Below, one piece after another: positions 24,351 to 31,562 of a DNA stretch of 31,562 nucleotides. How positions within the stretch are numbered: position 1 is the first letter of the stretch; every line of letters starts with the position of its first letter. The DNA is taken from the NCBI GenBank assembly GCA_041485845.1, contig JBGPKH010000022.1, forward strand, positions 1 to 31,562, read 5' to 3'. This stretch comes from OMOG01 sp041485845. GTDB lineage: Bacteria; Acidobacteriota; Terriglobia; Bryobacterales; Bryobacteraceae. The notes under the pieces are model-generated. The model saw only the letters and a list, made by a program, of their open reading frames with translations, made no database searches and was not told the DNA's origin. Both the position numbers and the translations under genes were made by a program.

Positions 24351-27300
24351 TCAGAAATTCAACTTCAGCGCGACCTGCAGTACCCGCGCGCTGTTCTGGA
24401 CGCCGGTGATGGTGCCGAAGGCGCTCGATCCCACGGTTACGTTGGGATCCGCGAAGATCGGGGTGTTGGTGACGTTGAAGGCTTCGCCGCGGATCTCCAG
24501 CCGGATGCCCCGATCGCGGTCGAAATTGACGTTCTTGAAGATGGACATGTCCAGGTTCTTCAAGCCGGGGCCGCGCGTGCGTGGCATGGTTCGCGGGGCG
24601 TTGCCGAAGACATAAGACGCCGGGCGGCTGAATCCGTTCGGATCCAGGTATTTGTCCAGCCGGTCTTGCACCGTACCGGGCAGCCCGGGTTCGTAAAGCA
24701 GGTTCGGCCGCTGCGTCGCGCCGGGCAGCACCCCGCTTTGCAGGTTCGGAACCAGCGGAACTCCGGACTGCATTACGATAATCCCGTTGACCTGCCAGCC
24801 GCCCAGCAGCATATCGACCGGGCGGTTCCAGTCGTGCCCCAGCAGTTTGCCTTTCCCGATGGGCAGCTCATAGGCGAAGTCCATCACTCCGCGATGGGTG
24901 ATGTCGCGGACCGAAACGGCCCATTCCAGCCGCGTATTGTCATAGTGCTGGATGGGCGTCGAGCCGCCCAGAAACGACTGGCCGCTGGATGCCAGGGAGT
25001 TGTTGTCGAGCATCTTCGCAAACGTGTAGTGCGCCGACACGTTCAAGCCGTGCGAATACCGCTTGGTGTACTTGAGCTGACCTGCGTTGTACAAGGAATC
25101 GGCGATGGGCGGCGCGGGCCACGCGCCCACGCTGGTGAACTGCGGGTACGGGTAAAGCAGTTGGATCAACTGTACCGTGGGCTTGTTCAGGGTGGTGGCC
25201 AGCGGATCGGTGATGATGCCGTAGAACGGATTCGGAACCAGGTTGTTCAATTGGGCCCCTAAGCTGTAGTAGCCCTGGCTGATGCGTTGCTGGTTGGTCA
25301 TCGTGTCGAAGCCCAGGTGGACGCCCCGGCTTCCGGAATAGGCGACTTCCACAACCGCGTTGCTGGGCAACTCGCGCTCAATCGAGAAGCTCCACTGCTG
25401 GAAGTACGGCGTGGTGTCCCAGGCGCGAATGGGCGACAGTCCGGTCCCCACGCCGACATTGGTGAGCAGGCCGAACTTGCTTCCCGGCGGCGCGTTGAGC
25501 CCGTCTTTGAACGGAGCGCTCAACGGCGCGTATTGCGTGACGTTGCCGTCGATCGAAGCGCTCCAGGAAGTGCCCACACGGAAGCCGGGCCCCAGCGGTG
25601 AGCTGATCTGCGCACGAGTCAGGCCATAGTAGATTCCATAGCCGGCGCGCATCACCATCTTGGGCCGGAACTGCCAGGCGAGACCGATCCGCGGCGCCCA
25701 GTTGTTTTTGTCGGTGTCATGCGGGCTGCGATAATCGTTCCCGTTCAGGGCGAACTCGATTCCGCCTCTCAGGTTCGGATACGCCGGCACGTTGAGCGGC
25801 GACTTGATGGTCGGATTGAACCAGCTCGCCCGGTTGTATCTCTCCTTCTCCGGAATCGGCAATTCGTACCGCAGGCCAAGATTCACCGTGAGCCGAGGCG
25901 TCACCTGCATGTCATGCTGGTAGAAGCCGGCGTAGGACCGGTAGGCCCACGAAGCCGCGGCATCGGACTGATCGTCGCCGCTTCCCCACCCCAGCAGGAA
26001 GGACGCCACTCCGTTGCCTTGCAGCGAGTTGGCGACCGTCGGACTTTGGCTGGTGATCTGACGCGCGAAGCTGAAATTGACGTCGTTGACGCCCGGCTGC
26101 GCGTAGTTCAAGCGATACAGGCGGGCCTCACCGCCGAACTTCATAGTGTGGCGCCCGAACGTTTTCGTCACGCTGCCAATCAAGTGATTGACATCCTCGC
26201 CGCGGTTGATCAGGCCGAAGCGATTGATTCCCACCGCCTGGTATCCCTCGGGGCTGAACTGCGGCGGCACGTTGAACGAATCCCACGGCCCGGTAATATT
26301 CAACGAAGACGGGCTGAAGCCGCATTGGTCGCCGCAGACAAAATCTCTGCGGCCAAACTGGCGGGCCAGGCCCCATCGCACGCTCAACACCATCGTGGGG
26401 CTCAGGGTGTGGGTGTAGTCCAGTGCGGCGCTGGTCGTCCGGTTCCGGTTGTTCTCCGGCCCGTTGGAGCTCATCAGGTTGTCCTTGCCCCAGTATGCCG
26501 GAGGGAGGCTGGTGTCCATTCCGTGGCTCAAGCGGCCGGATATTCTCCGCCGGTCATTCAGGTTGTGATCGATCTTCGCGGTGGTCTGATAAGAGTTCGA
26601 AACGCTGGAGCCGGACTGGAAGAAGTTGCTGGTATGGGTGAACGGGAGTCCCGGCTGGTTGGGTTGCGGGTAGAACTTCATCGCGGCGACGGCCACCGGG
26701 CTGAACATGGAACTGGGAATCACATTGCCCGGAAAGAGAGCCCGAAGGGGATTGCCGCTCGCATCGCGAGTCACGCTGAACGGATTGTAGATGAGAATCG
26801 GCCGGCCGCTCGCGTCCATGGTTTGCGTGAAATCGCCGCCTCGCTCGAGCAGCGTGGGCAGGGTCTGGGTGGTGGTGGCCTGAGAGGCGGACTTGGTGCC
26901 CTCGTGGTGGAAGAAGAAGAAAGTCTGATTGCGGCCGTTGTAGACCTTCGGGATGTACACCGGACCGCCGACGGCGCCGCCGAACTGGTTGCGCCGGGAG
27001 GGAACAATGGGTCTGCCATTGCGGTTGGAGAAGAAGGCGTTGGCATTCATTGCGCTGTTGCGCAGGAAGTCGAACGCGCTGCCATGGACCTGGTTCGTCC
27101 CGGAGCGCGTCACCACGTTGACCACCGCGCCGCCGGTGAAGCCGAACTCGGCGCTAAAGCTGTTGGTTTGCAGCTTGAATTCCTGTACCAGTTCCACCGT
27201 GGGACGGAACTTCACGTCGGTCGCCCCGCCGCCCTGCTCGTGTACCGCCGCGGTCACACCGTCGATCAGCACGTCGGATTGCGAGTTCCGCACCCCGTTC

Positions 27301-27833
27301 GAGATGAAGTTGGTGCCCGTTCCTCCGGCAGTGCCGACCACGCCCGGAGCCAGGTTCGCCAAGTCCAGCACGCTGCGCGTAGTAAGCGGCATGCTCTGCA
27401 CGGACCGGTTCTCCACCACGCGGCCCAGTGTGGCACTGACCGCATCCAGCCGCGGCGTCTCTCCCGCCACCTCCACGCTGGTGGCCACATCGCCCAGGTT
27501 CAGCACGACATCCAAGTTGGCCTGCTGCTGCACCTGCAACACCATCCCCGAGCGAACCGCAGTCTGAAATCCGGGCATCTCGACCGTCATCTTGTAAGAT
27601 CCGGGCGACAGAAGTGTAAACAGGTACGCTCCGCGCGAGTCCGTGACCTTCGCCTGTTTGACATTGGTCGCCTCATTGACGAGGGTGATGTGGGCATTCG
27701 GCACCACCGCGCCGGTCGAATCGGTGATGGTCCCTTGCAGAGACGCCGTGAACGTCTGGGCTTGTACCCGCGGCAAGTCGAACCAGGCGGCGAATGCCAC
27801 TAAGACAAGAACAGAGAAGCGCTTCAGGAACAT
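24351..27833 (-). CDS. TonB-dependent receptor, Oar-like, with carboxypeptidase-regulatory domain (second copy)
   Basis: This 1160-residue outer-membrane protein has the same architecture as the one at 5390-8755. It has a signal peptide (FSVLVLVAFAAWFDLPRVQAQ), a carboxypeptidase-regulatory-like domain (SLQGTITDSTGAVVPNAHITLVN) and a plug with SDVLIDGVTAAV and GGAVVNVVTRSGTNQVHGSAFDFLR. A long barrel ends in a terminal aromatic residue (LKLNF). The ligand is unknown. The ATG at 27833 has GAGGGG about 7 nt upstream. The kinase gene is 160 nt upstream on the same strand. The two Oar-like proteins are diverged family members rather than a recent duplication. Confidence 0.92.
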   Translation of the reverse strand: MFLKRFSVLVLVAFAAWFDLPRVQAQTFTASLQGTITDSTGAVVPNAHITLVNEATNVKQAKVTDSRGAYLFTLLSPGSYKMTVEMPGFQTAVRSGMVLQVQQQANLDVVLNLGDVATSVEVAGETPRLDAVSATLGRVVENRSVQSMPLTTRSVLDLANLAPGVVGTAGGTGTNFISNGVRNSQSDVLIDGVTAAVHEQGGGATDVKFRPTVELVQEFKLQTNSFSAEFGFTGGAVVNVVTRSGTNQVHGSAFDFLRNSAMNANAFFSNRNGRPIVPSRRNQFGGAVGGPVYIPKVYNGRNQTFFFFHHEGTKSASQATTTQTLPTLLERGGDFTQTMDASGRPILIYNPFSVTRDASGNPLRALFPGNVIPSSMFSPVAVAAMKFYPQPNQPGLPFTHTSNFFQSGSSVSNSYQTTAKIDHNLNDRRRISGRLSHGMDTSLPPAYWGKDNLMSSNGPENNRNRTTSAALDYTHTLSPTMVLSVRWGLARQFGRRDFVCGDQCGFSPSSLNITGPWDSFNVPPQFSPEGYQAVGINRFGLINRGEDVNHLIGSVTKTFGRHTMKFGGEARLYRLNYAQPGVNDVNFSFARQITSQSPTVANSLQGNGVASFLLGWGSGDDQSDAAASWAYRSYAGFYQHDMQVTPRLTVNLGLRYELPIPEKERYNRASWFNPTIKSPLNVPAYPNLRGGIEFALNGNDYRSPHDTDKNNWAPRIGLAWQFRPKMVMRAGYGIYYGLTRAQISSPLGPGFRVGTSWSASIDGNVTQYAPLSAPFKDGLNAPPGSKFGLLTNVGVGTGLSPIRAWDTTPYFQQWSFSIERELPSNAVVEVAYSGSRGVHLGFDTMTNQQRISQGYYSLGAQLNNLVPNPFYGIITDPLATTLNKPTVQLIQLLYPYPQFTSVGAWPAPPIADSLYNAGQLKYTKRYSHGLNVSAHYTFAKMLDNNSLASSGQSFLGGSTPIQHYDNTRLEWAVSVRDITHRGVMDFAYELPIGKGKLLGHDWNRPVDMLLGGWQVNGIIVMQSGVPLVPNLQSGVLPGATQRPNLLYEPGLPGTVQDRLDKYLDPNGFSRPASYVFGNAPRTMPRTRGPGLKNLDMSIFKNVNFDRDRGIRLEIRGEAFNVTNTPIFADPNVTVGSSAFGTITGVQNSARVLQVALKLNF

Positions 27834-27907
27834 GGTTATCCCCTCTTTTGGTTTTAGTGGATCTGGCGGCAGTATACGCCACCAAGCGACGCCGAAGCAA
27901 GAAAGAA

Positions 27908-27934
27908 ATGGACGACATGGACGACACGGACGAC
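27908..27934. repeat. Three tandem 9-bp units
   Basis: ATGGACGAC, ATGGACGAC and ACGGACGAC follow directly on one another in the gap between the kinase and the second Oar-like gene. They could be read as coding but lie in no supported gene. Confidence 0.7.
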
Positions 27935-27992
27935 AGCCTCGAGCCGTGGAGGTGAAGAGCGGCGGGCTGGTGGCTGACCCCGACGCCCAGCC

Positions 27993-30776
27993 TCACTTTT
28001 CACTGGTCATGATCCAGACGTCGGAATCCATCGATTCCAGGCTATAGGCGATCATGCGGCCATCCCAGGAAACATCGAAGTAGGGGTTGATGGTCCCTTC
28101 CTTGGTGGAGAGGACTTCCTTGGTACGCCGGCCGGAGGAGTCGGCCAGGAAGATGCGGCCGCGAGCGTGGAACAGGAGCCTGCGCCCGTCGGGCAGCCAG
28201 CGCGGCAATTGGCCGAAGCTGGTGTACTGCTGGAACTTCTTCGACTCCACCATGTACGCGCCGATGCCCAGCGTGCCGCCGTCCATCTTCTGCAACGTGC
28301 CGGCGATCCTGCTTCCATCGTGCGACCAGTCGTTCAACCACAGCCAACTGTTTCCCGGCAACTCGGCGCGCGCCGGCTGCGGCTGCTGCTCGCGCCACGG
28401 CTTGCCGGGATCCAGGATATAGCCCATCTCGTCGGGCAGGCTGTAGCTCAAGTGGCGCCCGTCCGGAGACCAGGCTGGGTACATCACGCCCCCGCGCGGG
28501 CTCTCCTCGGTTAGCTGTTGGAGCCCGCTGCCGTCGGGGCGGATGGTCCAGATCTCGTAGCGGCCGCCGCGCGTGCTCATGAAGGCTATCGCGTCTCCGC
28601 CCGGGGACCAGCGAGGCGCACGGTCGCGCGCGGGGTCGTCCGTGATGCTTCGCAGGTCGCTGCCGTTGGGCCGCACCAGGGCGAGATCCTCATGCAAGCC
28701 GAGCAGCGTAAAGGCAATCCACGCCCCGTCGCGCGAGAAAGCCGGGTAGAGAGTCTCTTTGATGCCTTGCGTGACCGCTCGCGGCGCGCCGATGACGCTC
28801 TCCCGGACCGGATCGAACTCCACCCGCTGGAGGTTCGAGCTGCGCTGGCAGTTGGAGTAGGCCAGGCGGTGGCCGTCGCGCGAGAAGCTAATGCTGGCAG
28901 CGTAGGTGGAAGGGACGTTGACCGGCTCCGGATCGCCGGCGGGCTTGCCGGACGCGGCCATGGCAACGCGCCACAGGTTCATGGCCCCGCCGCGGTCGCT
29001 GGAGAAATAAAGGAACTTCCCGTCGGGACTCCAGACCGGATTCCAGTCGAGGGGCTGGTCGTTGGTGACGGCGACGGCGTCGCCGCCCTCTCGCGAGACC
29101 GTGAGGATGTCGCGGGCGCCCTCCCGCACACCCCAGAAGGCGATGCGGCGCCCGTCCGGCGACCAGTTGGGCTGCACGGCGTCCTGCACGCCTCCGCTCA
29201 CCAGCCTGCGTTTGCCGGATTCGACTTCGATGACGAAAACCTGTGAGTTGGACGACTCCCGAACGTCGGGCCGGTAGGGGTTGACCGTACTGCAAGCGAT
29301 CTCTGTTCCATCCGGAGACCACGCCGGGAAATAGCAGAAGTCGGTCAACCGCCGCACCGATTCGCCGGTCGAGCCCATGACGAAGGTACCGCCGCCGTCG
29401 CGCTCCGACCGAAACGCGATGCGCTCGCCGTCCGGCGAAAACACTGGCTGCGTGTTATCGGCCGCGGAGCCCTTGGTCAGATTGACGGGGTTCTTGCCGC
29501 CCACGCGCAGCAGGTAGATGTCCCAATTGCCGGAGGAGTGGCTGGCGTACACGACACTCTTGCCGTCGGGCGAGAGGCTCGGGTTCATCTCCTGGCCGGG
29601 CTCATCGGTGATCTGCTCAAAACGGTACGCCGCACCCGCCGGCGAGAGGGCCGCGTTGCGCAGTGCCAGGTAGCCCGCGGCGGCCAACGCTGCCGCGGCC
29701 ACCGCGGCGAGGGCCGCCGGACGCCAGCGGACGGCAGGTTTCGGCCGCTCCTGCGAGGGCTGATCGAGAGAGGTCTTCAGATCCTCGAGCGCCAGCCGGA
29801 CATCGCCGATGTGCTGCCAGCGCCGGGCCGCATCCTTGCGCAGCATGTGGCAGAGCACGCGCTTCAGCTCCTCCGGAATACCGGAGAGCGGCTCCGGCTC
29901 GCGCTCCAGCACCGCGGCGATCACCGACATCGTCGACTTGCCGCGGAAAGCCTGGCGGCCGCTGATCATCTCGTACAGCACCGCCCCAAAGCTGAAAATA
30001 TCGGAGCGCGCGTCTACCTTTTTCGCCTCCGCCTGTTCCGGCGACATGTATGCCGCGGTGCCCGCGATCGTGCCTTCCTTCGTAGCTTTAAGCGTCTGGG
30101 TCAACCCGTCTTCGCCGGGGGCCGCGGCGGCGGATTCCGTCAACTTCGCCAGGCCGAAATCCAGCACCTTGATCTGGCCCTGCTTGTTCACCAGGATGTT
30201 GGACGGCTTCAGGTCGCGGTGAGTGACCCCGGCGGCGTGGGCGGCTTCCAGCGCCTCCGCGATCTGAACCGCGTATCCCAGAGCCAATGGCAGGCTGAGC
30301 GGCCCTTTGAGCGGTTTGCCCTCCACGTACTCGAGAACCAGGCAGGACGCTCCTCCGTGCTGGGAAATGTCGTACAGGGTCGCGACGTGGGGATGGTTCA
30401 GCGCCGAAATGGCCCTGGCTTCGCTCTCGAATCGCGCGTCGAAACCGGCTTTGACGAACTTGAGGGCAACGGTGCGGTGGAGACGCGTGTCCTCGGCCTT
30501 GTAGACCACCCCCATGCCGCCCTCGCCGAGAATACCGGCGATCCGGTAGGGGCCCACCATCTCGCCGGTGGGGAGCCGGTGCGTCAGAGCGGCGTCGGCC
30601 ACGGCGGCGGCAATGAAGGGATCGCCCGGGTTGTCGTGGGCCAGCAGGGTTTCCACCTCGCGCCGGAGATCCGCGTCTCCGCCGCAAGCGCGCTCGAGGA
30701 AAGCTGCGCGCTCCGCCGCGGGCAGTTCCGCCGCCGCGTGGAACACTTCCTCAATGCGTTTCTCGGGTAAGCCCAT
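27993..30776 (-). CDS. Ser/Thr protein kinase with PD40/TolB-like beta-propeller
   Basis: This 927-residue kinase is of a type typical of Acidobacteriota. An N-terminal helical segment (FHAAAELPAAERAAFLERAC) precedes the kinase domain at about 77-335. The domain has LGEGGMGVVYKA (83-94), Lys106, HRDLKPSN with Asp188, DFG 206-208 and GTAAYMSPEQ. One membrane helix (about 352-372) leads to an extracytoplasmic propeller with many PD40/WD40-like repeats (NPSLSPDGKSVVYASH, QPVFSPDGERIAFRSE, APRWSPGGDAIAFMS). The propeller may sense an external ligand or bind a partner. It lies between the putative selenoprotein (32 nt upstream) and the Oar-like gene (160 nt downstream), all on one strand, so co-transcription is possible. 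No strong ribosome binding site precedes the ATG. Confidence 0.93.
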   Translation of the reverse strand: MGLPEKRIEEVFHAAAELPAAERAAFLERACGGDADLRREVETLLAHDNPGDPFIAAAVADAALTHRLPTGEMVGPYRIAGILGEGGMGVVYKAEDTRLHRTVALKFVKAGFDARFESEARAISALNHPHVATLYDISQHGGASCLVLEYVEGKPLKGPLSLPLALGYAVQIAEALEAAHAAGVTHRDLKPSNILVNKQGQIKVLDFGLAKLTESAAAAPGEDGLTQTLKATKEGTIAGTAAYMSPEQAEAKKVDARSDIFSFGAVLYEMISGRQAFRGKSTMSVIAAVLEREPEPLSGIPEELKRVLCHMLRKDAARRWQHIGDVRLALEDLKTSLDQPSQERPKPAVRWRPAALAAVAAAALAAAGYLALRNAALSPAGAAYRFEQITDEPGQEMNPSLSPDGKSVVYASHSSGNWDIYLLRVGGKNPVNLTKGSAADNTQPVFSPDGERIAFRSERDGGGTFVMGSTGESVRRLTDFCYFPAWSPDGTEIACSTVNPYRPDVRESSNSQVFVIEVESGKRRLVSGGVQDAVQPNWSPDGRRIAFWGVREGARDILTVSREGGDAVAVTNDQPLDWNPVWSPDGKFLYFSSDRGGAMNLWRVAMAASGKPAGDPEPVNVPSTYAASISFSRDGHRLAYSNCQRSSNLQRVEFDPVRESVIGAPRAVTQGIKETLYPAFSRDGAWIAFTLLGLHEDLALVRPNGSDLRSITDDPARDRAPRWSPGGDAIAFMSTRGGRYEIWTIRPDGSGLQQLTEESPRGGVMYPAWSPDGRHLSYSLPDEMGYILDPGKPWREQQPQPARAELPGNSWLWLNDWSHDGSRIAGTLQKMDGGTLGIGAYMVESKKFQQYTSFGQLPRWLPDGRRLLFHARGRIFLADSSGRRTKEVLSTKEGTINPYFDVSWDGRMIAYSLESMDSDVWIMTSEK

Positions 30777-30808
30777 ATCAAGTCAAACCCGTAAAGCCTT
30801 GGCGCGGC

Positions 30809-31387
30809 CTACCAGATCTTTTTGATCTCGGCGAGAATCATCTCGTTGGACGGACGCACCGCCTGGTTCTTCTCGGTGAACTTCCAGCGGACCTTGCCTG
30901 CCACGTCGATCACGTAGGTCGTCGGGTATGGCAGAAAAGTACCCCCCGCCGCCATGATGTCATTGCGCAATCCGTAGAGGTCGATGATCTTGTGGTCCGC
31001 ATCGCTGAGCAGGGTGACCACGAAGGCCCCTCCGGTGCGCCCGGTGACGATCGGAATCACTTTCTTGATCTGTTCCATCGAGTCCGGACTGACCCCCACG
31101 ACCAGCGTATCCTTGCGGTGGTTAGCCGGCAGAAGCGATTGCAACTCGACCAGTTGCTTGACGCAGTACGGTCACCAATAGCCGCGGTAAAACACCAATA
31201 CGACGTTCTTGCCGCGCAGGCTGCTCAACTTGAGTTTTCCGCCCTCGGCCGACGGCAGCTCGAAATCCGGCGCCACGCTTCCGAGGACGACGCGGTTCAG
31301 GTCGGTAGGGGAAAGAGGGGGCTGGGCCCAACCGGCGGTGGCTAGCAAAAGGAGTGCCAGACGCATCATGGTAGAAGAATACCGCAC
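30809..31387 (-). CDS. Peroxiredoxin-like thioredoxin-fold protein, probable selenoprotein (in-frame UGA)
   Basis: Two adjacent frames separated only by one TGA (31174-31172) form a single AhpC/TSA-redoxin protein of 192 codons. The N part has a signal peptide (MMRLALLLLATAGWAQ) and the redoxin entry APDFELPSAEGGKLKLSSLRGKN is recognisable. The motif at the break reads VFYRGYW-(UGA)-PYCVKQL, where relatives have W-C-P-Y-C. The C part continues the fold (TLVVGVSPDS, DIYGLRND-like segment, LPYPTTYVIDVAGKVRWKF) to a normal stop. Reading UGA as selenocysteine gives a U-x-x-C redox pair. A SECIS-like hairpin follows. Start may be the GTG at 31387 or, more likely, the ATG at 31369, which begins the signal peptide. 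The alternative is a Cys-to-stop mutation. It should act outside the cytoplasm in peroxide or disulphide reduction. The kinase gene follows 32 nt downstream. Confidence 0.83.
31141..31157 (-). promoter_or_regulatory. Candidate bacterial SECIS element
   Basis: On the minus strand GCAACU-GGUCG-AGUUGC forms a perfect 6-bp stem with a 5-nt loop beginning GG. The loop starts 20 nt after the UGA, within the range known for bacterial SECIS elements, and its GGUC resembles the E. coli fdhF apical loop (from memory). A further 3-bp GCG/CGC pairing below an internal loop (UCAA/AAU) can extend it. The hairpin lies inside the coding sequence, as is usual in bacteria, and would bind SelB. Confidence 0.75.
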
Positions 31388-31406
31388 TTGGAGGCCGAGG
31401 GGTAGT

Positions 31407-31435
31407 CGTATATTTCAACGACAGCGATTCCGCAA
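31407..31435 (-). promoter_or_regulatory. Weak candidate promoter of the selenoprotein gene
   Basis: On the minus strand TTGCGG (31435-31430) and TATACG (31412-31407) are 17 nt apart, about 38 nt before the ATG at 31369. Both hexamers match consensus only partly. Confidence 0.28.
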
Positions 31436-31562
31436 CCAAGTGGGCAAACATGTTCAAAAGGTCGTGGAAGCTTGGAGATGCCAGCATTGCGGGCGGAAGG
31501 GGAGATTCGTGATGAGCGTTTCTGGCCGGAGAGAGGCAAGAATCAAGGAATTGGGCACACCA
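31436..31562. other. Window end, no gene supported
   Basis: Short frames on both strands cross the end of the window but none has a start, ribosome binding site and motif together. A gene continuing beyond the edge cannot be excluded. Confidence 0.3.

Noticed and set aside
25719..27803. 694-codon plus-strand frame
   Set aside because: Antisense to the second Oar-like gene, His/Arg/Val-rich without domains.
31388..31562. Possible partial gene at the window edge
   Set aside because: Short protein-like stretches exist in several plus-strand frames, but none has a start codon plus ribosome binding site and all are too short to judge.
1..31562. CRISPR arrays, tRNA genes, insertion sequences, phage genes
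   Set aside because: I saw no regularly spaced repeats, no tRNA-like T-loop/anticodon signatures and no transposase or integrase; a covariance-model scan would be needed to exclude tRNAs fully.

Overview
The window is GC-rich bacterial DNA. It most likely comes from an Acidobacteriota member of the Solibacter/Bryobacterales type. This is inferred from the gene mix: large Oar-like TonB-dependent outer-membrane proteins with an N-terminal carboxypeptidase-regulatory-like domain, long Ser/Thr kinases fused to TPR or PD40 repeats, a PQQ dehydrogenase, and DUF1080 and ThuA-like proteins. No ribosomal RNA or other taxonomic marker is present to prove it.

Layout. Positions 1-1199 hold no gene I can identify, apart from one doubtful small ORF. 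From 1200 to 5240 there is a housekeeping block. The tRNA methylthiotransferase gene mtaB (+) converges on and overlaps the minus-strand series SRP RNA (ffs) - dnaX - ybaB - recR, a classic conserved order. From 5390 to 12345 a TonB-dependent/Oar-like protein and a zinc-ribbon/kinase/TolB-like/TPR protein lie on the minus strand, separated by a hairpin-rich intergenic region. From 12635 to 15151 are a small secreted protein, comM (Mg-chelatase-like AAA ATPase) and a small HTH protein.

Positions 15176-22515 carry six genes, all with apparent export signals: a glycoside-hydrolase-like protein, a PQQ dehydrogenase with a C-terminal haem-binding site, a bicupin, an enolase-superfamily dehydratase-like protein with a Tat signal, a ThuA-like protein and a DUF1080 (3-keto-disaccharide hydrolase-type) protein. 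Together they look like an extracytoplasmic carbohydrate oxidation and breakdown set. A 5'-truncated, frameshifted TPR gene remnant and a CorA transporter follow.

The end of the window (24351-31387, minus strand) reads, in transcription order: a thioredoxin-fold peroxiredoxin-like gene, a Ser/Thr kinase with PD40 propeller repeats, and a second Oar-like TonB-dependent protein. The peroxiredoxin-like gene is the most interesting element. Its frame is interrupted by a single UGA exactly where the first Cys of a W-C-P-Y-C redox motif belongs. A 6-bp stem with a GGUCG loop begins 14 nt after the UGA, and its loop begins 20 nt after it. This matches the design of a bacterial SECIS, so I read the two apparent half-ORFs as one selenoprotein.

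The kinase -> outer-membrane-protein arrangement occurs twice in the window.
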